From: Lachnospira sp. UBA3212
GTDB lineage: Bacteria > Bacillota > Clostridia > Lachnospirales > Lachnospiraceae
DNA length: 64,000 nt
Assembly (NCBI GenBank): GCA_002363615.1
Contig: DEWK01000019.1
Location: forward strand, 101,531-165,530
Reading direction: 5' to 3'
Of the stretch, positions 34,388 through 43,425 are shown piece by piece (within the stretch, counting starts at the first letter, position 1; every line of letters starts with the position of its first letter). Under the pieces are notes generated by a model. It made no database searches, was not told the DNA's origin, and saw only the letters and a program-made list of their open reading frames with translations. Both the position numbers and the translations under genes were made by a program.

Positions 34388-35377
34388 ATGAAAAAGAAAT
34401 TATGTTCACTGGGCTTGATTACCATAATGCTCATGATGTCGCTTACTTCTTGTGGAAAGAAAGCAGAGAGCAATGGTCAGAAAATCATAAATAAAACCAA
34501 GAATGATTTCCAAGTAAAGGAAGAAGATTGGGTTATTATGACTTATAAAAAGAATTCCTGCAGGAAAGTTTACCAAGGGCTTTATGACAAGTACTATCAA
34601 CATAAGAAAGAAGCTGAATTTAAAGAAGCTGATTATGAAAATGAATTAGATCCATCTATAGGATATATGTATTGTCAAGGAGATGTGGAAGAAGGAGAGT
34701 ACTTATATTTAAACTTAAGAGATGGTGAAGAGTATATTACTTATTATGTAGGAGAAATTGAGATAGAAGAAGGAAATTCCAATCCTACAGAGGAAAAAAT
34801 CTGTGAGAAAGTACAGTCTATGATTAAGGAACTAGGATTAGATGATGATCCAGATTACCATTATGAACTAGATTGCGAGGATCCGGATAGTATCAATGTG
34901 GATTACGAAATGTGTGGGGAAAGGTCCTATGTATTTCAAAGAGTGTATCAGGGCAAAAGCATTTCTCATGCAAGATACTATCCTGCTAGCGGCTTTGCCG
35001 AGGGTGGTGGAAATATTACGGTAGACGTAAAGGATGGGAAGATTACTGCATTTTCAGTGTTTGGTTTTGCAACGATTACAGAGATAAAGGAAGACCCGGA
35101 GCCATTGAAATATGCTTCTACAGATGATGTAATCCAATGGATGGAAGGAAAAGACTTTGGAGATGGCCATGAGATTCAGGTAAAAGATATCAAACTGGTA
35201 TATGCAGTTAATCCAAAGAAAAATGGAACGGAAGATTTAGTTCCTATGGCAGATATTTACTATAGTGATGAACACTATTTTATACCACAAAATGGCAAAG
35301 AAAAGGTAAAAAGCTATGAAGTGCAACATCTTTATCTCAATTTATCAGATGGAACCTGTGATAATGTTTTTTTATAA
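34388..35377 (+). CDS. Lipoprotein of unknown function
   Basis: A 329-aa exported lipoprotein: the signal peptide ends in LTSC (Cys-22), and the mature protein is acidic and rich in Tyr, Asp and Glu. I recognise no family. It is followed by a three-gene ABC-2 transporter, and all four genes lie between duplicated intergenic segments, so it probably belongs to that module. An extended -10 promoter (34340-34348) with tandem TGTCA motifs precedes it; RBS AAAGGAGGG. It may sense or bind the exported compound, which is only a guess. Confidence 0.8.
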   Translation: MKKKLCSLGLITIMLMMSLTSCGKKAESNGQKIINKTKNDFQVKEEDWVIMTYKKNSCRKVYQGLYDKYYQHKKEAEFKEADYENELDPSIGYMYCQGDVEEGEYLYLNLRDGEEYITYYVGEIEIEEGNSNPTEEKICEKVQSMIKELGLDDDPDYHYELDCEDPDSINVDYEMCGERSYVFQRVYQGKSISHARYYPASGFAEGGGNITVDVKDGKITAFSVFGFATITEIKEDPEPLKYASTDDVIQWMEGKDFGDGHEIQVKDIKLVYAVNPKKNGTEDLVPMADIYYSDEHYFIPQNGKEKVKSYEVQHLYLNLSDGTCDNVFL

Positions 35378-35425
35378 ATAATCAGTGAACAGAAATATTT
35401 TACAAGATGCTTTTCAAGGAGAATT

Positions 35426-36169
35426 ATGAAGCAATTAGGATTAATGATCTACTACAGAAGTATTGAATTTATTGGAAATTTAACACATTGGGTGTATTTG
35501 GCCCTGCTGTTTTTTATTCTTTTGAAACAGTGTATGGTGTTTGGCGAATTTTCAAGTATATACGGTCGGGATTTTGGACAAGTACCGGAAGTAATATTTA
35601 TGGGAGAATGCAGAAATTTATTGTTGATATTTTTGGGAATATTATTTTTATTATTTGGAAAAATGCCAGAGATAACAGCTAATATCAACCAACAGGTGAT
35701 TCGAAGCAGTCGAAAAAAATGGTATGGTTCCGTGTTAGGGGAAATAATGCTGCTAAGTGTTATTTATATTTTAATTTATTATTTCTTTCTGTATTTAATA
35801 AATAACTCACAGATCTATTGGAGAAATTTTATTACCGGAAATATGGTTAAGGTATTTTTTATTTTAATTCTTTTAAGTTTTTTCCTGGGGATTATATGTG
35901 TGTTAGGAAATATCATGGATGGTGGAAAAGGACTTATGGTTGCTGTGATGGCTTATTTGTTTGCAGAACGTGACTTATTGGAGTTAGCACCATTTGGAGA
36001 GAAGATTACGAAAAAAATATCTTTTAGTTATCTTTTGGAAACATCCTTGTATTCCAGGTCAATTTATTTTTGTATACTGGGGATTCTGTGTGCAGCATGC
36101 CTTTTGGTCTCTTTGGTTTTTTATAAAAAAATAAAAAATATGGATTTTAATACAATGGAAAATATGTGA
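35426..36169 (+). CDS. ABC-2 type membrane protein
   Basis: A 247-aa integral membrane protein with about six hydrophobic spans (first at about 20-38, last at about 215-235), no signal peptide and no recognisable motif. It precedes the ATPase gene and overlaps its region, so it is one of two membrane subunits of this transporter. Very AT-rich compared with neighbouring core genes. RBS AAGGAG. Confidence 0.72.
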   Translation: MKQLGLMIYYRSIEFIGNLTHWVYLALLFFILLKQCMVFGEFSSIYGRDFGQVPEVIFMGECRNLLLIFLGILFLLFGKMPEITANINQQVIRSSRKKWYGSVLGEIMLLSVIYILIYYFFLYLINNSQIYWRNFITGNMVKVFFILILLSFFLGIICVLGNIMDGGKGLMVAVMAYLFAERDLLELAPFGEKITKKISFSYLLETSLYSRSIYFCILGILCAACLLVSLVFYKKIKNMDFNTMENM

Positions 36170-36180
36170 TGGGAGAGAAT

Positions 36181-36822
36181 ATGATTGAATTAAAAAATGT
36201 ATGTAAGGTGTTTAAGGATCAAACGGTGATTGATCAAGTGTCGGTGAAATTTGAGGACAACAAGATTTATGGAATTGTAGGGCACAATGGCTGTGGTAAA
36301 ACAGTCATTTTGAAGATGATTAGTGGGTTACTGAAGCCAACCACTGGCCAGGTGATTGTAAATGGAGTTAGAATCGGAATAGATCGTGATTTTCCGGAAA
36401 GTCTAGGGATGATTATTGAAACTCCGGGCTTTATACCATATTTATCTGGTTATAAGAATTTAAAAAACATCAGTGCCATTAAGGGTATTTGCACACCGGA
36501 AAAAATAAAGGATACGATTCGACTGGTAGGGTTGGATCCGGATTCTAAAAAGGCAGTTGCAAAATATTCCTTAGGAATGCGACAAAGACTTGGAATTGCT
36601 CAAGCAATCATGGAAGAACCTGAGATTTTGATTTTAGATGAACCTATGAATGGACTAGATAAAAAAGGGGTGGAAGAAATCAGAGGGATTCTTTTATCTT
36701 ATAAGCAAACGGGTAGAACAATTTTATTATGCAGTCATAATCCGGACGATATTAAAATTCTATGTGATCAGGTGTATCGCGTAGAAAATAAAAAATTAAT
36801 AGAGGAGGGAGGAAATGCTTAA
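36181..36822 (+). CDS. ABC transporter ATP-binding protein
   Basis: ATPase subunit of about 213 aa. Walker A is GHNGCGKT, signature YSLGMRQRLGIAQ, Walker B ILILDEPMNGLD, switch His in LCSHNPDD. I place the start at 36181 (MIELKNVCKVF) after GGGAGA; a GTG at 36166 and an ATG at 36169 are in frame but less likely. It overlaps the second membrane gene by eight bases. BcrA/lantibiotic-immunity-like size and signature; substrate unknown. Confidence 0.9.
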   Translation: MIELKNVCKVFKDQTVIDQVSVKFEDNKIYGIVGHNGCGKTVILKMISGLLKPTTGQVIVNGVRIGIDRDFPESLGMIIETPGFIPYLSGYKNLKNISAIKGICTPEKIKDTIRLVGLDPDSKKAVAKYSLGMRQRLGIAQAIMEEPEILILDEPMNGLDKKGVEEIRGILLSYKQTGRTILLCSHNPDDIKILCDQVYRVENKKLIEEGGNA

Positions 36823-37564
36823 GAAAGATTTAGGGGCTATCTTTTCTAATAAACTTACCTATGTTTGCATCTTCCTTTTGTATGCATTTTTTATGATTAA
36901 CACAAGAAATGTATGGGGATATGGTTATCTTTCAGGAATCATTTATATGGCCAACAGTAATAATATTGATATCATCGCACTTCTTATGGTTTTGCCAGCT
37001 TCTTTTCTAATTTGTGATGAGTATCGTTACCACAATGTGATGATGCATATTACCAGAACATCTCCCAGAAAATATATAGTGGGAAAACTATTTGCCGGTT
37101 GGATATCGGGATTTATCATGTGTCTCCTTGCCTACCTTTTCTTTATTCTGACTATGGGGATTATGTCGAAGGAGGCAATCGATATTGTGGCAGATAGTTA
37201 TTCTTTTGGGATAAGAGAGCGTTTACATGAGCATCACTTAGATTTGCTTGCACATCTTTTGCAAATTTCCTTGATTAGCTGTTATGCCGGGAATTGGCCA
37301 ATGATTGGAATTGCTTTTTCTGCGGTTTTTAAAAACAGACAATTAGTACTCTTTTTGCCATATATTATTTTGCAATTGTCCCAAGTGATGATTAATCATC
37401 TTGGCTGGTATCAGCTAGCGGATGGAAATTTCTCTACCATGCAATTTTATGCGGGAAATAATGAGATTCTTTATCAAACCTCCTATTCCTTGTTTTGGTT
37501 TTTACTGTCCTATTGTATTTTGCGGGTGGGGTTAAAAAAGAAACAAAATTCAGGAATATGGTGA
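36815..37564 (+). CDS. ABC-2 type membrane protein
   Basis: A 249-aa protein with about six membrane spans, starting inside the membrane (LTYVCIFLLYAFFMI). DEYRYHNVMMHITR resembles the cytoplasmic loop of ABC-2 permeases. Overlap with the ATPase gene and an AGGAGGG site inside it show coupling. Last gene of the module. Confidence 0.75.
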   Translation: MLKKDLGAIFSNKLTYVCIFLLYAFFMINTRNVWGYGYLSGIIYMANSNNIDIIALLMVLPASFLICDEYRYHNVMMHITRTSPRKYIVGKLFAGWISGFIMCLLAYLFFILTMGIMSKEAIDIVADSYSFGIRERLHEHHLDLLAHLLQISLISCYAGNWPMIGIAFSAVFKNRQLVLFLPYIILQLSQVMINHLGWYQLADGNFSTMQFYAGNNEILYQTSYSLFWFLLSYCILRVGLKKKQNSGIW

Positions 37565-37570
37565 CTTTAA

Positions 37571-37661
37571 AGCGACAATCCCTTTGAAATTACGGTCTAT
37601 AAGCAAGTAAAAAACAAAAAATTTCAAGTGTCACGGAACTGTCATTTTGGTTTGTTATACT
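37571..37661 (+). repeat. Duplicated intergenic segment, right copy
   Basis: Repeats the 27-base block (37571-37597) and the 33-base block (37629-37661) of the left copy at 34223. The first block has lost its terminator pairing; the second keeps both TGTCA motifs and an extended -10 (TGT-TATACT). The remaining part of the 294-base gap before dapL holds a hairpin and the dapL promoter. Confidence 0.7.
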
Positions 37662-37733
37662 TTACCTATCAAGTTGAATAGGCGTGAGTTTGAAAAAAGG
37701 GGTTTGTAAATCACGGTAGATGATTCAGGGGAA

Positions 37734-37778
37734 AAGTCCTAAAGTCAGGTCCTTGGTGGCCTTTAGACTTTAGGACTT
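37734..37778 (+). terminator. Long hairpin upstream of dapL
   Basis: A perfect 13-bp stem (AAGTCCTAAAGTC with GACTTTAGGACTT) enclosing a smaller AGG/CCT stem. The T-tract is weak (TTTACTT), so termination efficiency is uncertain. Confidence 0.6.
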
Positions 37779-37781
37779 TAC

Positions 37782-37810
37782 TTGACTACATTGAAAGATA
37801 ATGATAAACT
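37782..37810 (+). promoter_or_regulatory. dapL promoter
   Basis: TTGACT (37782-37787), 17 bases, TAAACT (37805-37810). The leader holds a small AAGGGT/ACCCTT hairpin (37823-37843) before the ribosome binding site. Confidence 0.65.
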
Positions 37811-37858
37811 GAACTTCGGTGAAGGGTGCCATAATTACCCTTAGAATGGAGAGATTAT

Positions 37859-39073
37859 ATGTTCAAAATTAATGAGAATTATTTAAAGTTACCAGGTAGC
37901 TATTTATTTTCAAATATTGCAAAAAAGGTGGCTGCGTTTACAGAAGCAAACCCAGATCGTGATATTATCCGTCTTGGTATAGGAGATGTTACCCTTCCAT
38001 TAAAGCCGGCAGTAATCGATGCATTACATGGGGCAGTAGATGAGATGGGAAGAGCAGAAAGTTTTAAGGGATATGCGCCAGATCTTGGATATGCATTCTT
38101 AAGAGAGGCCATTGCAAAGAATGATTTCCAGGCACGTGGATGCCAGATCGCTGCTGACGAAATCTTCGTTTCAGATGGAGCAAAGTCAGATTCCGGTAAT
38201 ATTGGAGAAATCTTTGGAGTAGACAACAAGATTGCAGTATGCGATCCGGTTTATCCGGTATATGTAGATACGAATGTAATGGCTGGTAGAACTGGCCTTT
38301 ATAATCCGGAAACCGAGCGTTTTGCCGGAGTGATCTATATGCCATGTTTAGAGTCTAATGGATTTGCACCAGAGATTCCATCAGAGACACCAGATATTAT
38401 TTACCTTTGCTTCCCTAACAATCCTACTGGTGCAACCATCACCAAGGATCAGTTACAGGAATGGGTAGATTATGCGAATAAGGTGGGAGCTGTGATTATC
38501 TATGATGCAGCTTATGAAGCATATATTTCAGAGGAGAGCGTTGCACATTCTATCTATGAGTGTGAAGGCGCAAGAACCTGTGCAATCGAGATGAGAAGTT
38601 TCTCTAAGAATGCAGGATTTACAGGTCTTCGTCTTGGATACACCGTAATTCCTAAGGATTTGAAGTGTGGAGATGTAACCGTACATTCACTTTGGGCAAG
38701 AAGACACGGAACCAAGTTTAATGGAGCACCTTATATTGTACAGAGAGCTGGAGAGGCAATCTACAGCGAAGCTGGTAAAAAGCAGACCAAGGAAAGCGTT
38801 GCTTACTACATGGAGAATGCAAAGATGATTCGTGAAGGCCTTGCAGCTCAGGGCTATAGCGTATCAGGTGGTGTGAATGCACCATATATTTGGTTAAAGA
38901 CACCAGATCAGATGACTTCTTGGGAGTTCTTTGACTTCCTCTTAGAGAAGGCCGGAGTAGTTGGTACTCCTGGTTCAGGATTTGGTCCAAGTGGAGAAGG
39001 ATATTTCCGTCTGACTGCATTTGGAACTCACGAGAACAGTAAGGCAGCATTAGAGCGTATTGCTATGATGTAA
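37859..39073 (+). CDS. dapL: LL-diaminopimelate aminotransferase
   Basis: PLP enzyme that converts tetrahydrodipicolinate directly to LL-diaminopimelate, for lysine and peptidoglycan. It starts MFKINENYLKLPGSYLFS and has the family blocks GIGDVTLPL, KGYAPDLGY, FVSDGAKSDSGNI and LCFPNNPTGA. The PLP lysine lies in RSFSKNAGFTGLRLGY. At 404 aa the length is normal. RBS GGAGAG. The enzyme is characteristic of a subset of clostridia, which helps place the organism. The downstream TrpR-like gene is 16 bases away and likely co-transcribed. Confidence 0.95.
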   Translation: MFKINENYLKLPGSYLFSNIAKKVAAFTEANPDRDIIRLGIGDVTLPLKPAVIDALHGAVDEMGRAESFKGYAPDLGYAFLREAIAKNDFQARGCQIAADEIFVSDGAKSDSGNIGEIFGVDNKIAVCDPVYPVYVDTNVMAGRTGLYNPETERFAGVIYMPCLESNGFAPEIPSETPDIIYLCFPNNPTGATITKDQLQEWVDYANKVGAVIIYDAAYEAYISEESVAHSIYECEGARTCAIEMRSFSKNAGFTGLRLGYTVIPKDLKCGDVTVHSLWARRHGTKFNGAPYIVQRAGEAIYSEAGKKQTKESVAYYMENAKMIREGLAAQGYSVSGGVNAPYIWLKTPDQMTSWEFFDFLLEKAGVVGTPGSGFGPSGEGYFRLTAFGTHENSKAALERIAMM

Positions 39074-39089
39074 GAATTGGAAGGTTATT

Positions 39090-39383
39090 ATGAGTAAATC
39101 GATTCATACAGAGACAACGGATCATTTGTTTGAAGCAATTTTATCTTTGCAGAACAAGGAAGAATGCTACAAATTTTTTGAAGACGTCTGTACCATAACA
39201 GAAGTGCTGGATATTGGACAAAGATACGAGGTTGCAAGATTGCTTCATAAGGGAGAAACCTATGCGACAATCGCAGAGGCTACCGGGGCTTCTACGGCTA
39301 CCATTAGCCGGGTGAACCGTGCATTAAACTATGGTTCCGATGGGTACGAATTGGTTCTTTCAAGATTAGAGGAAGAGAAGTAA
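39090..39383 (+). CDS. TrpR-like regulator, YerC/YecD family
   Basis: A 97-aa all-helical DNA-binding protein with ILSLQNKEECYKFFEDV, TEVLDIGQRYEVARLL and the helix-turn-helix ATIAEATGASTATISRVNRAL, the YerC/YecD pattern related to TrpR. The target is unknown; it may regulate dapL or the small membrane gene next to it. RBS GGAAGG. Confidence 0.88.
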   Translation: MSKSIHTETTDHLFEAILSLQNKEECYKFFEDVCTITEVLDIGQRYEVARLLHKGETYATIAEATGASTATISRVNRALNYGSDGYELVLSRLEEEK

Positions 39384-39386
39384 ATC

Positions 39387-39605
39387 GTGAACGTAAAATA
39401 TATTCTTTTGAACACGGGAATTTCCTGTATTGCTGTTGGCCTTGCAGTGGCAGATTGGTTTTTGGTGGGAGAAAAAGGATTAAAGATAATTCTTCTTCTT
39501 CTGATTGGATTGATCTATTTTGCAATCCTTGGATACAATAGTTATCGCTATGTAAAGACTGAACTGGACCGGGTTACAGAAGAGTCAAAAGGCAAACAAG
39601 AATAA
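39387..39605 (+). CDS. Small membrane protein of unknown function
   Basis: A 72-aa protein with two membrane spans (about 5-27 and 31-50) and a charged C-terminal tail. The start is GTG at 39387, three bases after the regulator stop, with GGAAGAG upstream. No family recognised; position in the dapL unit and a following terminator support it being a real gene. Confidence 0.6.
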   Translation: MNVKYILLNTGISCIAVGLAVADWFLVGEKGLKIILLLLIGLIYFAILGYNSYRYVKTELDRVTEESKGKQE

Positions 39606-39613
39606 ACAAAGGG

Positions 39614-39649
39614 AGAACCACGATCTGTGAACGGAGAGTGGTTCTTTTT
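39614..39649 (+). terminator. Terminator of the dapL unit
   Basis: AGAACCAC and GTGGTTCT with a 16-base loop, followed by five T. Confidence 0.85.
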
Positions 39650-39730
39650 GCTTAGTAAAAACTGTTCAAAAATCGCTTTAGAAAGAAGTTCAATTTTGGG
39701 AATTTTGCCCTTTTCATTTTTGAACCTGAG

Positions 39731-39850
39731 TGCTACAATGACAACTGTTAGTGATAGAATGAAACTGTCATTGATTGAATTTAGAAATTTGACAAGGCGA
39801 AGGCTAGTCCATTAGGCGAGGGTGCTAGGAGTAACTAGCACCCTTGTTTT
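39731..39850 (+). promoter_or_regulatory. ATP synthase promoter and leader hairpin
   Basis: An extended -10 (TGC-TACAAT, 39731-39739) is followed by a leader. Its 10-bp perfect hairpin (AGGGTGCTAG/CTAGCACCCT, 39819-39844) and a TGTTTTG tract form a possible attenuator ending about 25 bases before atpB. Confidence 0.6.
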
Positions 39851-39876
39851 GTTCTGAAGGAAAGGATGTGATAAGG

Positions 39877-40632
39877 ATGAGTCTGGATGCGTTGGTGGAA
39901 GAAATCAACGAACAGCTGGACTGCAAAACAGTATTTACCATTCCATGTCCCGGAGCTGACAAACTATCGGCTTCGGCGCAAAAAATCATTGGAATCGAAA
40001 ACGGCGGATTTGCAATTAAGGAATCCGTTGTGGTCACCTGGATTATTATGGCGGTTTTAGTCCTGCTTGCAATAATCCTGGTTCGAAATCTGAAGGTGGA
40101 AAATCCGGGGAAGAAGCAACTGGCCTTGGAATCCTTCGTTAAATTCTTTTATGATTTCTTTGACAATACCTTGGAGGGTAAGGGAAAAGAATATTATTAT
40201 TATTTAATGACAGTGATTATTTATATCGGATTTGCCAATATTATTGGTATATTCGGATTTAAACCACCTACCAAGGATCTAAGTGCTACGGCGGCCTTAT
40301 CCATTATGAGTATTTTTCTTATTCAGATTTCCGGCTTTCGTGCAAGGAGATTTAAGGGCTGGGCTCATTCATTCTTAGAGCCAATGCCAATCTTACTTCC
40401 AATTAATATTATGGAATTGGGAATCAAACCATTGTCGCTATGTATGCGACTCTTTGGTAATGTACTTGGCTCATTTATTATTATGGAATTGGTCAAGGCA
40501 GTTGTACCAGCAGTTTTACCGATTACCTTAAGTTTGTATTTTGATATCTTTGACGGTTTTATACAGGCTTACGTTTTTGTCTTTTTGACGGCTCTCTTTA
40601 TGGGTGAAGCCATGGAGACGGAAGAGGAATAA
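39877..40632 (+). CDS. atpB: ATP synthase subunit a
   Basis: Membrane subunit forming the ion path next to the c-ring. Five membrane spans are visible; the essential Arg is in LCMRLFGNVLGSFI, and the last span is near QAYVFVFLTALFMG. The start is uncertain: I use the ATG at 39877 (MSLDALVEE); GTG at 39868 or TTG at 39844 are in frame. About 251 aa is normal. First gene of atpBEFHAGDC; no atpI is present. Confidence 0.93.
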   Translation: MSLDALVEEINEQLDCKTVFTIPCPGADKLSASAQKIIGIENGGFAIKESVVVTWIIMAVLVLLAIILVRNLKVENPGKKQLALESFVKFFYDFFDNTLEGKGKEYYYYLMTVIIYIGFANIIGIFGFKPPTKDLSATAALSIMSIFLIQISGFRARRFKGWAHSFLEPMPILLPINIMELGIKPLSLCMRLFGNVLGSFIIMELVKAVVPAVLPITLSLYFDIFDGFIQAYVFVFLTALFMGEAMETEEE

Positions 40633-40673
40633 AAGGTCTTAAAAATTTTTATTGAAAGAAAAGGAGAATTATT

Positions 40674-40892
40674 ATGTTAGTAGCAATCGGAGCAGCAGTA
40701 GCAGTTTTAACAGGTTTAGGAGCAGGTCTTGGTATTGGTAAGGCAACCGCAGCAGCAGTTGATGCCATCGCCAGACAGCCAGAGGCAGCAGGTAAGATCA
40801 GAACATCCCTTCTTTTAGGATGTGCCCTTGCAGAGGCAACCGCTATTTATGGTTTCGTTATCGGACTTTTAATTATTATTATGTTAGGTTAA
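40674..40892 (+). CDS. atpE: ATP synthase subunit c
   Basis: A 72-aa hairpin of two membrane helices joined by the loop ARQPEA. The ion-binding carboxylate is Glu-54 in CALAEATAIYG. The Gln and Ser that coordinate sodium in Ilyobacter-type rings are replaced here by Ile-21 and Ala-55, so a proton ring is expected. RBS AAAGGAG. Normal length. Confidence 0.95.
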   Translation: MLVAIGAAVAVLTGLGAGLGIGKATAAAVDAIARQPEAAGKIRTSLLLGCALAEATAIYGFVIGLLIIIMLG

Positions 40893-40914
40893 TCGAATCT
40901 AAAGGAGAAGATCT

Positions 40915-41367
40915 ATGATCAATATTAGTTTAACGACCATCGTATGTACTGTGATTGATCTTTTGATTTTGACAGCCCTTTTGAAAATCTTTTTATTTAA
41001 GCCGGTGATGAACGCTATTAATGAGCGAGAGGCAAGAATTAAGAATCAGTTTGATCAGGCAAGAAGCAAGGAAGCAGAGGCTGACCAGTTAAAGCAGGAG
41101 TATACCGAGAAATTGGAACATGCATCAAAAACGGCCGAGGAGATTGTTATCCAGGCCAGGGAACGTGCTAATTTGGAGCGAGATCAGATTTTAGACAATG
41201 CTAGAAAGACTTCTGAGCAAATGATTGAAAAGAGTAAAAAGAGTGCAGAAGCAGAGCGCAAGAAGGTGGCAGAGGATGCTCAGGCAGACATTGCGAAACT
41301 TGCGATTGCTGCAGCCAGAAAGATTATAAAATCAGGTGGAAATTATGACGCAAAGAGTGGTGAATAG
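40915..41367 (+). CDS. atpF: ATP synthase subunit b
   Basis: A 150-aa stator subunit: one N-terminal membrane span (about 8-27) followed by FKPVMNAINEREARI and a long charged coiled coil. Overlaps the delta gene by 23 bases. Slightly shorter than the common 160-170 aa. Confidence 0.94.
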   Translation: MINISLTTIVCTVIDLLILTALLKIFLFKPVMNAINEREARIKNQFDQARSKEAEADQLKQEYTEKLEHASKTAEEIVIQARERANLERDQILDNARKTSEQMIEKSKKSAEAERKKVAEDAQADIAKLAIAAARKIIKSGGNYDAKSGE

Positions 41368-41857
41368 GGCCAAGGTATTGCTTGCCCTTTGCCAGGAGAA
41401 AGATCAGGTGGACAACTTAAAAGAAGCTTTTACCTCTAATCAGGAACTGACCCGAGTGCTTTGTGCACCGGTGGTTTCCTGGAAAAAGAAGTGTAAGGTG
41501 ATTGATAAGGTAAGTGAAAAGGCAGGCATTTCAAAACTCCTTTCTGACTTTATTAAGATTGCCGCAAGAGATGGAGAGATTGCTTCTCTGCCTGAGATTT
41601 TTTCGGCATACCATGGTCTTTATAATCAGAAAAAGGGAATTGTGCTTTGTAGCCTGCAGTTTGCAAAAGAGCCTGCAAAGTCAGAGAGAAAACAGATAGA
41701 AGCAGAAATTGCGGAACATTTTCCTGGAAAGCAGGTAGAGTTCCAAATAGAAATCCGCGAAGAACTCCTAGGTGGATATCTTGCCAAGGCCGGTGGTCTT
41801 GAGTTTGATCGAAGCTACGAAGGATATCTTCAGGAATTAGAGAGACAGTTAGTGTAG
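41345..41857 (+). CDS. atpH: ATP synthase subunit delta
   Basis: Stator protein linking F1 to subunit b. About 170 aa with the C-terminal LLGGYLAKAGGLEFDRSYEGYL region of OSCP/delta. The start at 41345 (MTQRVVNRA) follows AGGTGGA; the open frame begins at 41336. Coupled to atpF by overlap. Confidence 0.92.
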   Translation: MTQRVVNRAKVLLALCQEKDQVDNLKEAFTSNQELTRVLCAPVVSWKKKCKVIDKVSEKAGISKLLSDFIKIAARDGEIASLPEIFSAYHGLYNQKKGIVLCSLQFAKEPAKSERKQIEAEIAEHFPGKQVEFQIEIREELLGGYLAKAGGLEFDRSYEGYLQELERQLV

Positions 41858-41869
41858 GAGGTGGATCCT

Positions 41870-43414
41870 TTGGGCGCAATTAGTGCTACAGATATTATCT
41901 CTATTATCAAAGAGGAAATTGAGAATTTTTCTTGGGATGGAGAAGGCAAAGAGACCGGAACCGTCATTAGTATTGGTGATGGAATCGCCAACATCTATGG
42001 ATTGGACCATGCCATGTATGGAGAAATCGTTGTCTTTGATAATGGTGTAAAGGGAATGGTTCAGAATATCAAGAGCAATGAGATTGGTGTAATCTTGTTT
42101 GGTCGTGATACAGGAATCAAAGAAGGAAGTAAAGTAACTAGAACAAAAAAGAAGGCTGGTATTCCGGTAGGCAAGGACTTTGTAGGTCGTGTCATTAACG
42201 CCTTGGGAGAGCCAATCGATGGAAAGGGTGAAATCACGGAGGAAGCCTACAATCCAATTGAGAAGGAGGCTCCGGGTATTATTGACCGTAAGTCGGTGAA
42301 TACCCCAATGGAGACAGGTATCCTTGCCATCGATTCTATGTTTCCAATCGGACGTGGACAGAGAGAGTTAATCATTGGAGACCGTCAGACCGGTAAGACC
42401 AGTATTGCAACAGATACTATCTTAAACCAAAAGGGAAAAGATGTGATTTGCATCTATGTGGCAGTAGGTCAGAAGGCATCTACCGTAGCAAAAGTGGTAA
42501 ATGACTTTGAAAAGCATGGCGCCATGGATTACACCATCGTGGTTTCATCTACCGCCAGCGATCCGGCCTCTCTTCAGTATATTGCCCCTTATTCCGGAAC
42601 CGCCATGGCAGAGTTCTTTATGGAGCAGGGAAAGGATGTTTTAGTCATCTATGATGATCTTTCAAAACATGCGGTGGCTTACCGTGCCATCTCCCTCCTT
42701 TTAGAGCGCTCACCGGGACGTGAGGCATATCCGGGAGATGTATTTTATCTTCATTCAAGGTTATTAGAGCGTTCCAGTCGTCTTCGTGATGATTTAGGTG
42801 GCGGATCTATTACAGCTCTTCCAATCATTGAGACCCAGGCGGGAGACGTTTCTGCCTATATTCCAACCAATGTCATTTCCATTACCGATGGTCAGATTTT
42901 CTTAGAAAGTAACCTCTTTAATTCAGGTATGAGACCTGCGGTAAATGTTGGACTTTCTGTGTCTCGAGTAGGTGGTGCCGCTCAGACCAAGGCCATGAAG
43001 AAGGCATCCGGTTCCATTCGAATTGACCTTGCTCAGTTTAGAGAGATGGAGGTCTTTACCCAGTTTGCTTCGGATTTGGATGACGCAACCAAGGCCCAGT
43101 TAAAGCATGGGAATGCCTTGATGCAGCTTTTAAAGCAGCCACTTGGCCGACCACTTTCTATGCCGGAGCAGGTAGTTACCCTTCTCCTTGCAAATGACAA
43201 GTTCTTTGATCGTTTTGAAACCAAGGAAGTAAAGAAGATCCAGATGGATGTTTTATCCTTTATTGAAGCGACTCACAAGGATCTTATGGAAACCATTGAA
43301 ACAAGCAAGGCCATTGATGATGAAGTAAAGGCTAAGTTAAAGAAGATTTCAGAGGAATACCTTGTTAGCAGAAATTATATTTCCAGCGAGGAACTAGCAG
43401 CTAGTCAGAAGTAA
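41870..43414 (+). CDS. atpA: ATP synthase subunit alpha
   Basis: Non-catalytic nucleotide-binding subunit of F1. Walker A GDRQTGKT, VYVAVGQKAS and the PGREAYPGDVFYLHSRLLER block are standard. The start is TTG at 41870 (MGAISATDIISI), six bases after AGGAGGTG, matching the family N-terminus. The GTG at 41861 sits within that site. About 514 aa. Confidence 0.96.
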   Translation: MGAISATDIISIIKEEIENFSWDGEGKETGTVISIGDGIANIYGLDHAMYGEIVVFDNGVKGMVQNIKSNEIGVILFGRDTGIKEGSKVTRTKKKAGIPVGKDFVGRVINALGEPIDGKGEITEEAYNPIEKEAPGIIDRKSVNTPMETGILAIDSMFPIGRGQRELIIGDRQTGKTSIATDTILNQKGKDVICIYVAVGQKASTVAKVVNDFEKHGAMDYTIVVSSTASDPASLQYIAPYSGTAMAEFFMEQGKDVLVIYDDLSKHAVAYRAISLLLERSPGREAYPGDVFYLHSRLLERSSRLRDDLGGGSITALPIIETQAGDVSAYIPTNVISITDGQIFLESNLFNSGMRPAVNVGLSVSRVGGAAQTKAMKKASGSIRIDLAQFREMEVFTQFASDLDDATKAQLKHGNALMQLLKQPLGRPLSMPEQVVTLLLANDKFFDRFETKEVKKIQMDVLSFIEATHKDLMETIETSKAIDDEVKAKLKKISEEYLVSRNYISSEELAASQK

Positions 43415-43425
43415 GGCGGTGTAAG

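Noticed and set aside
40674..40892. Sodium-coupled ATP synthase, as in many clostridia.
   Set aside because: The c-subunit lacks the Gln and Ser ligands.
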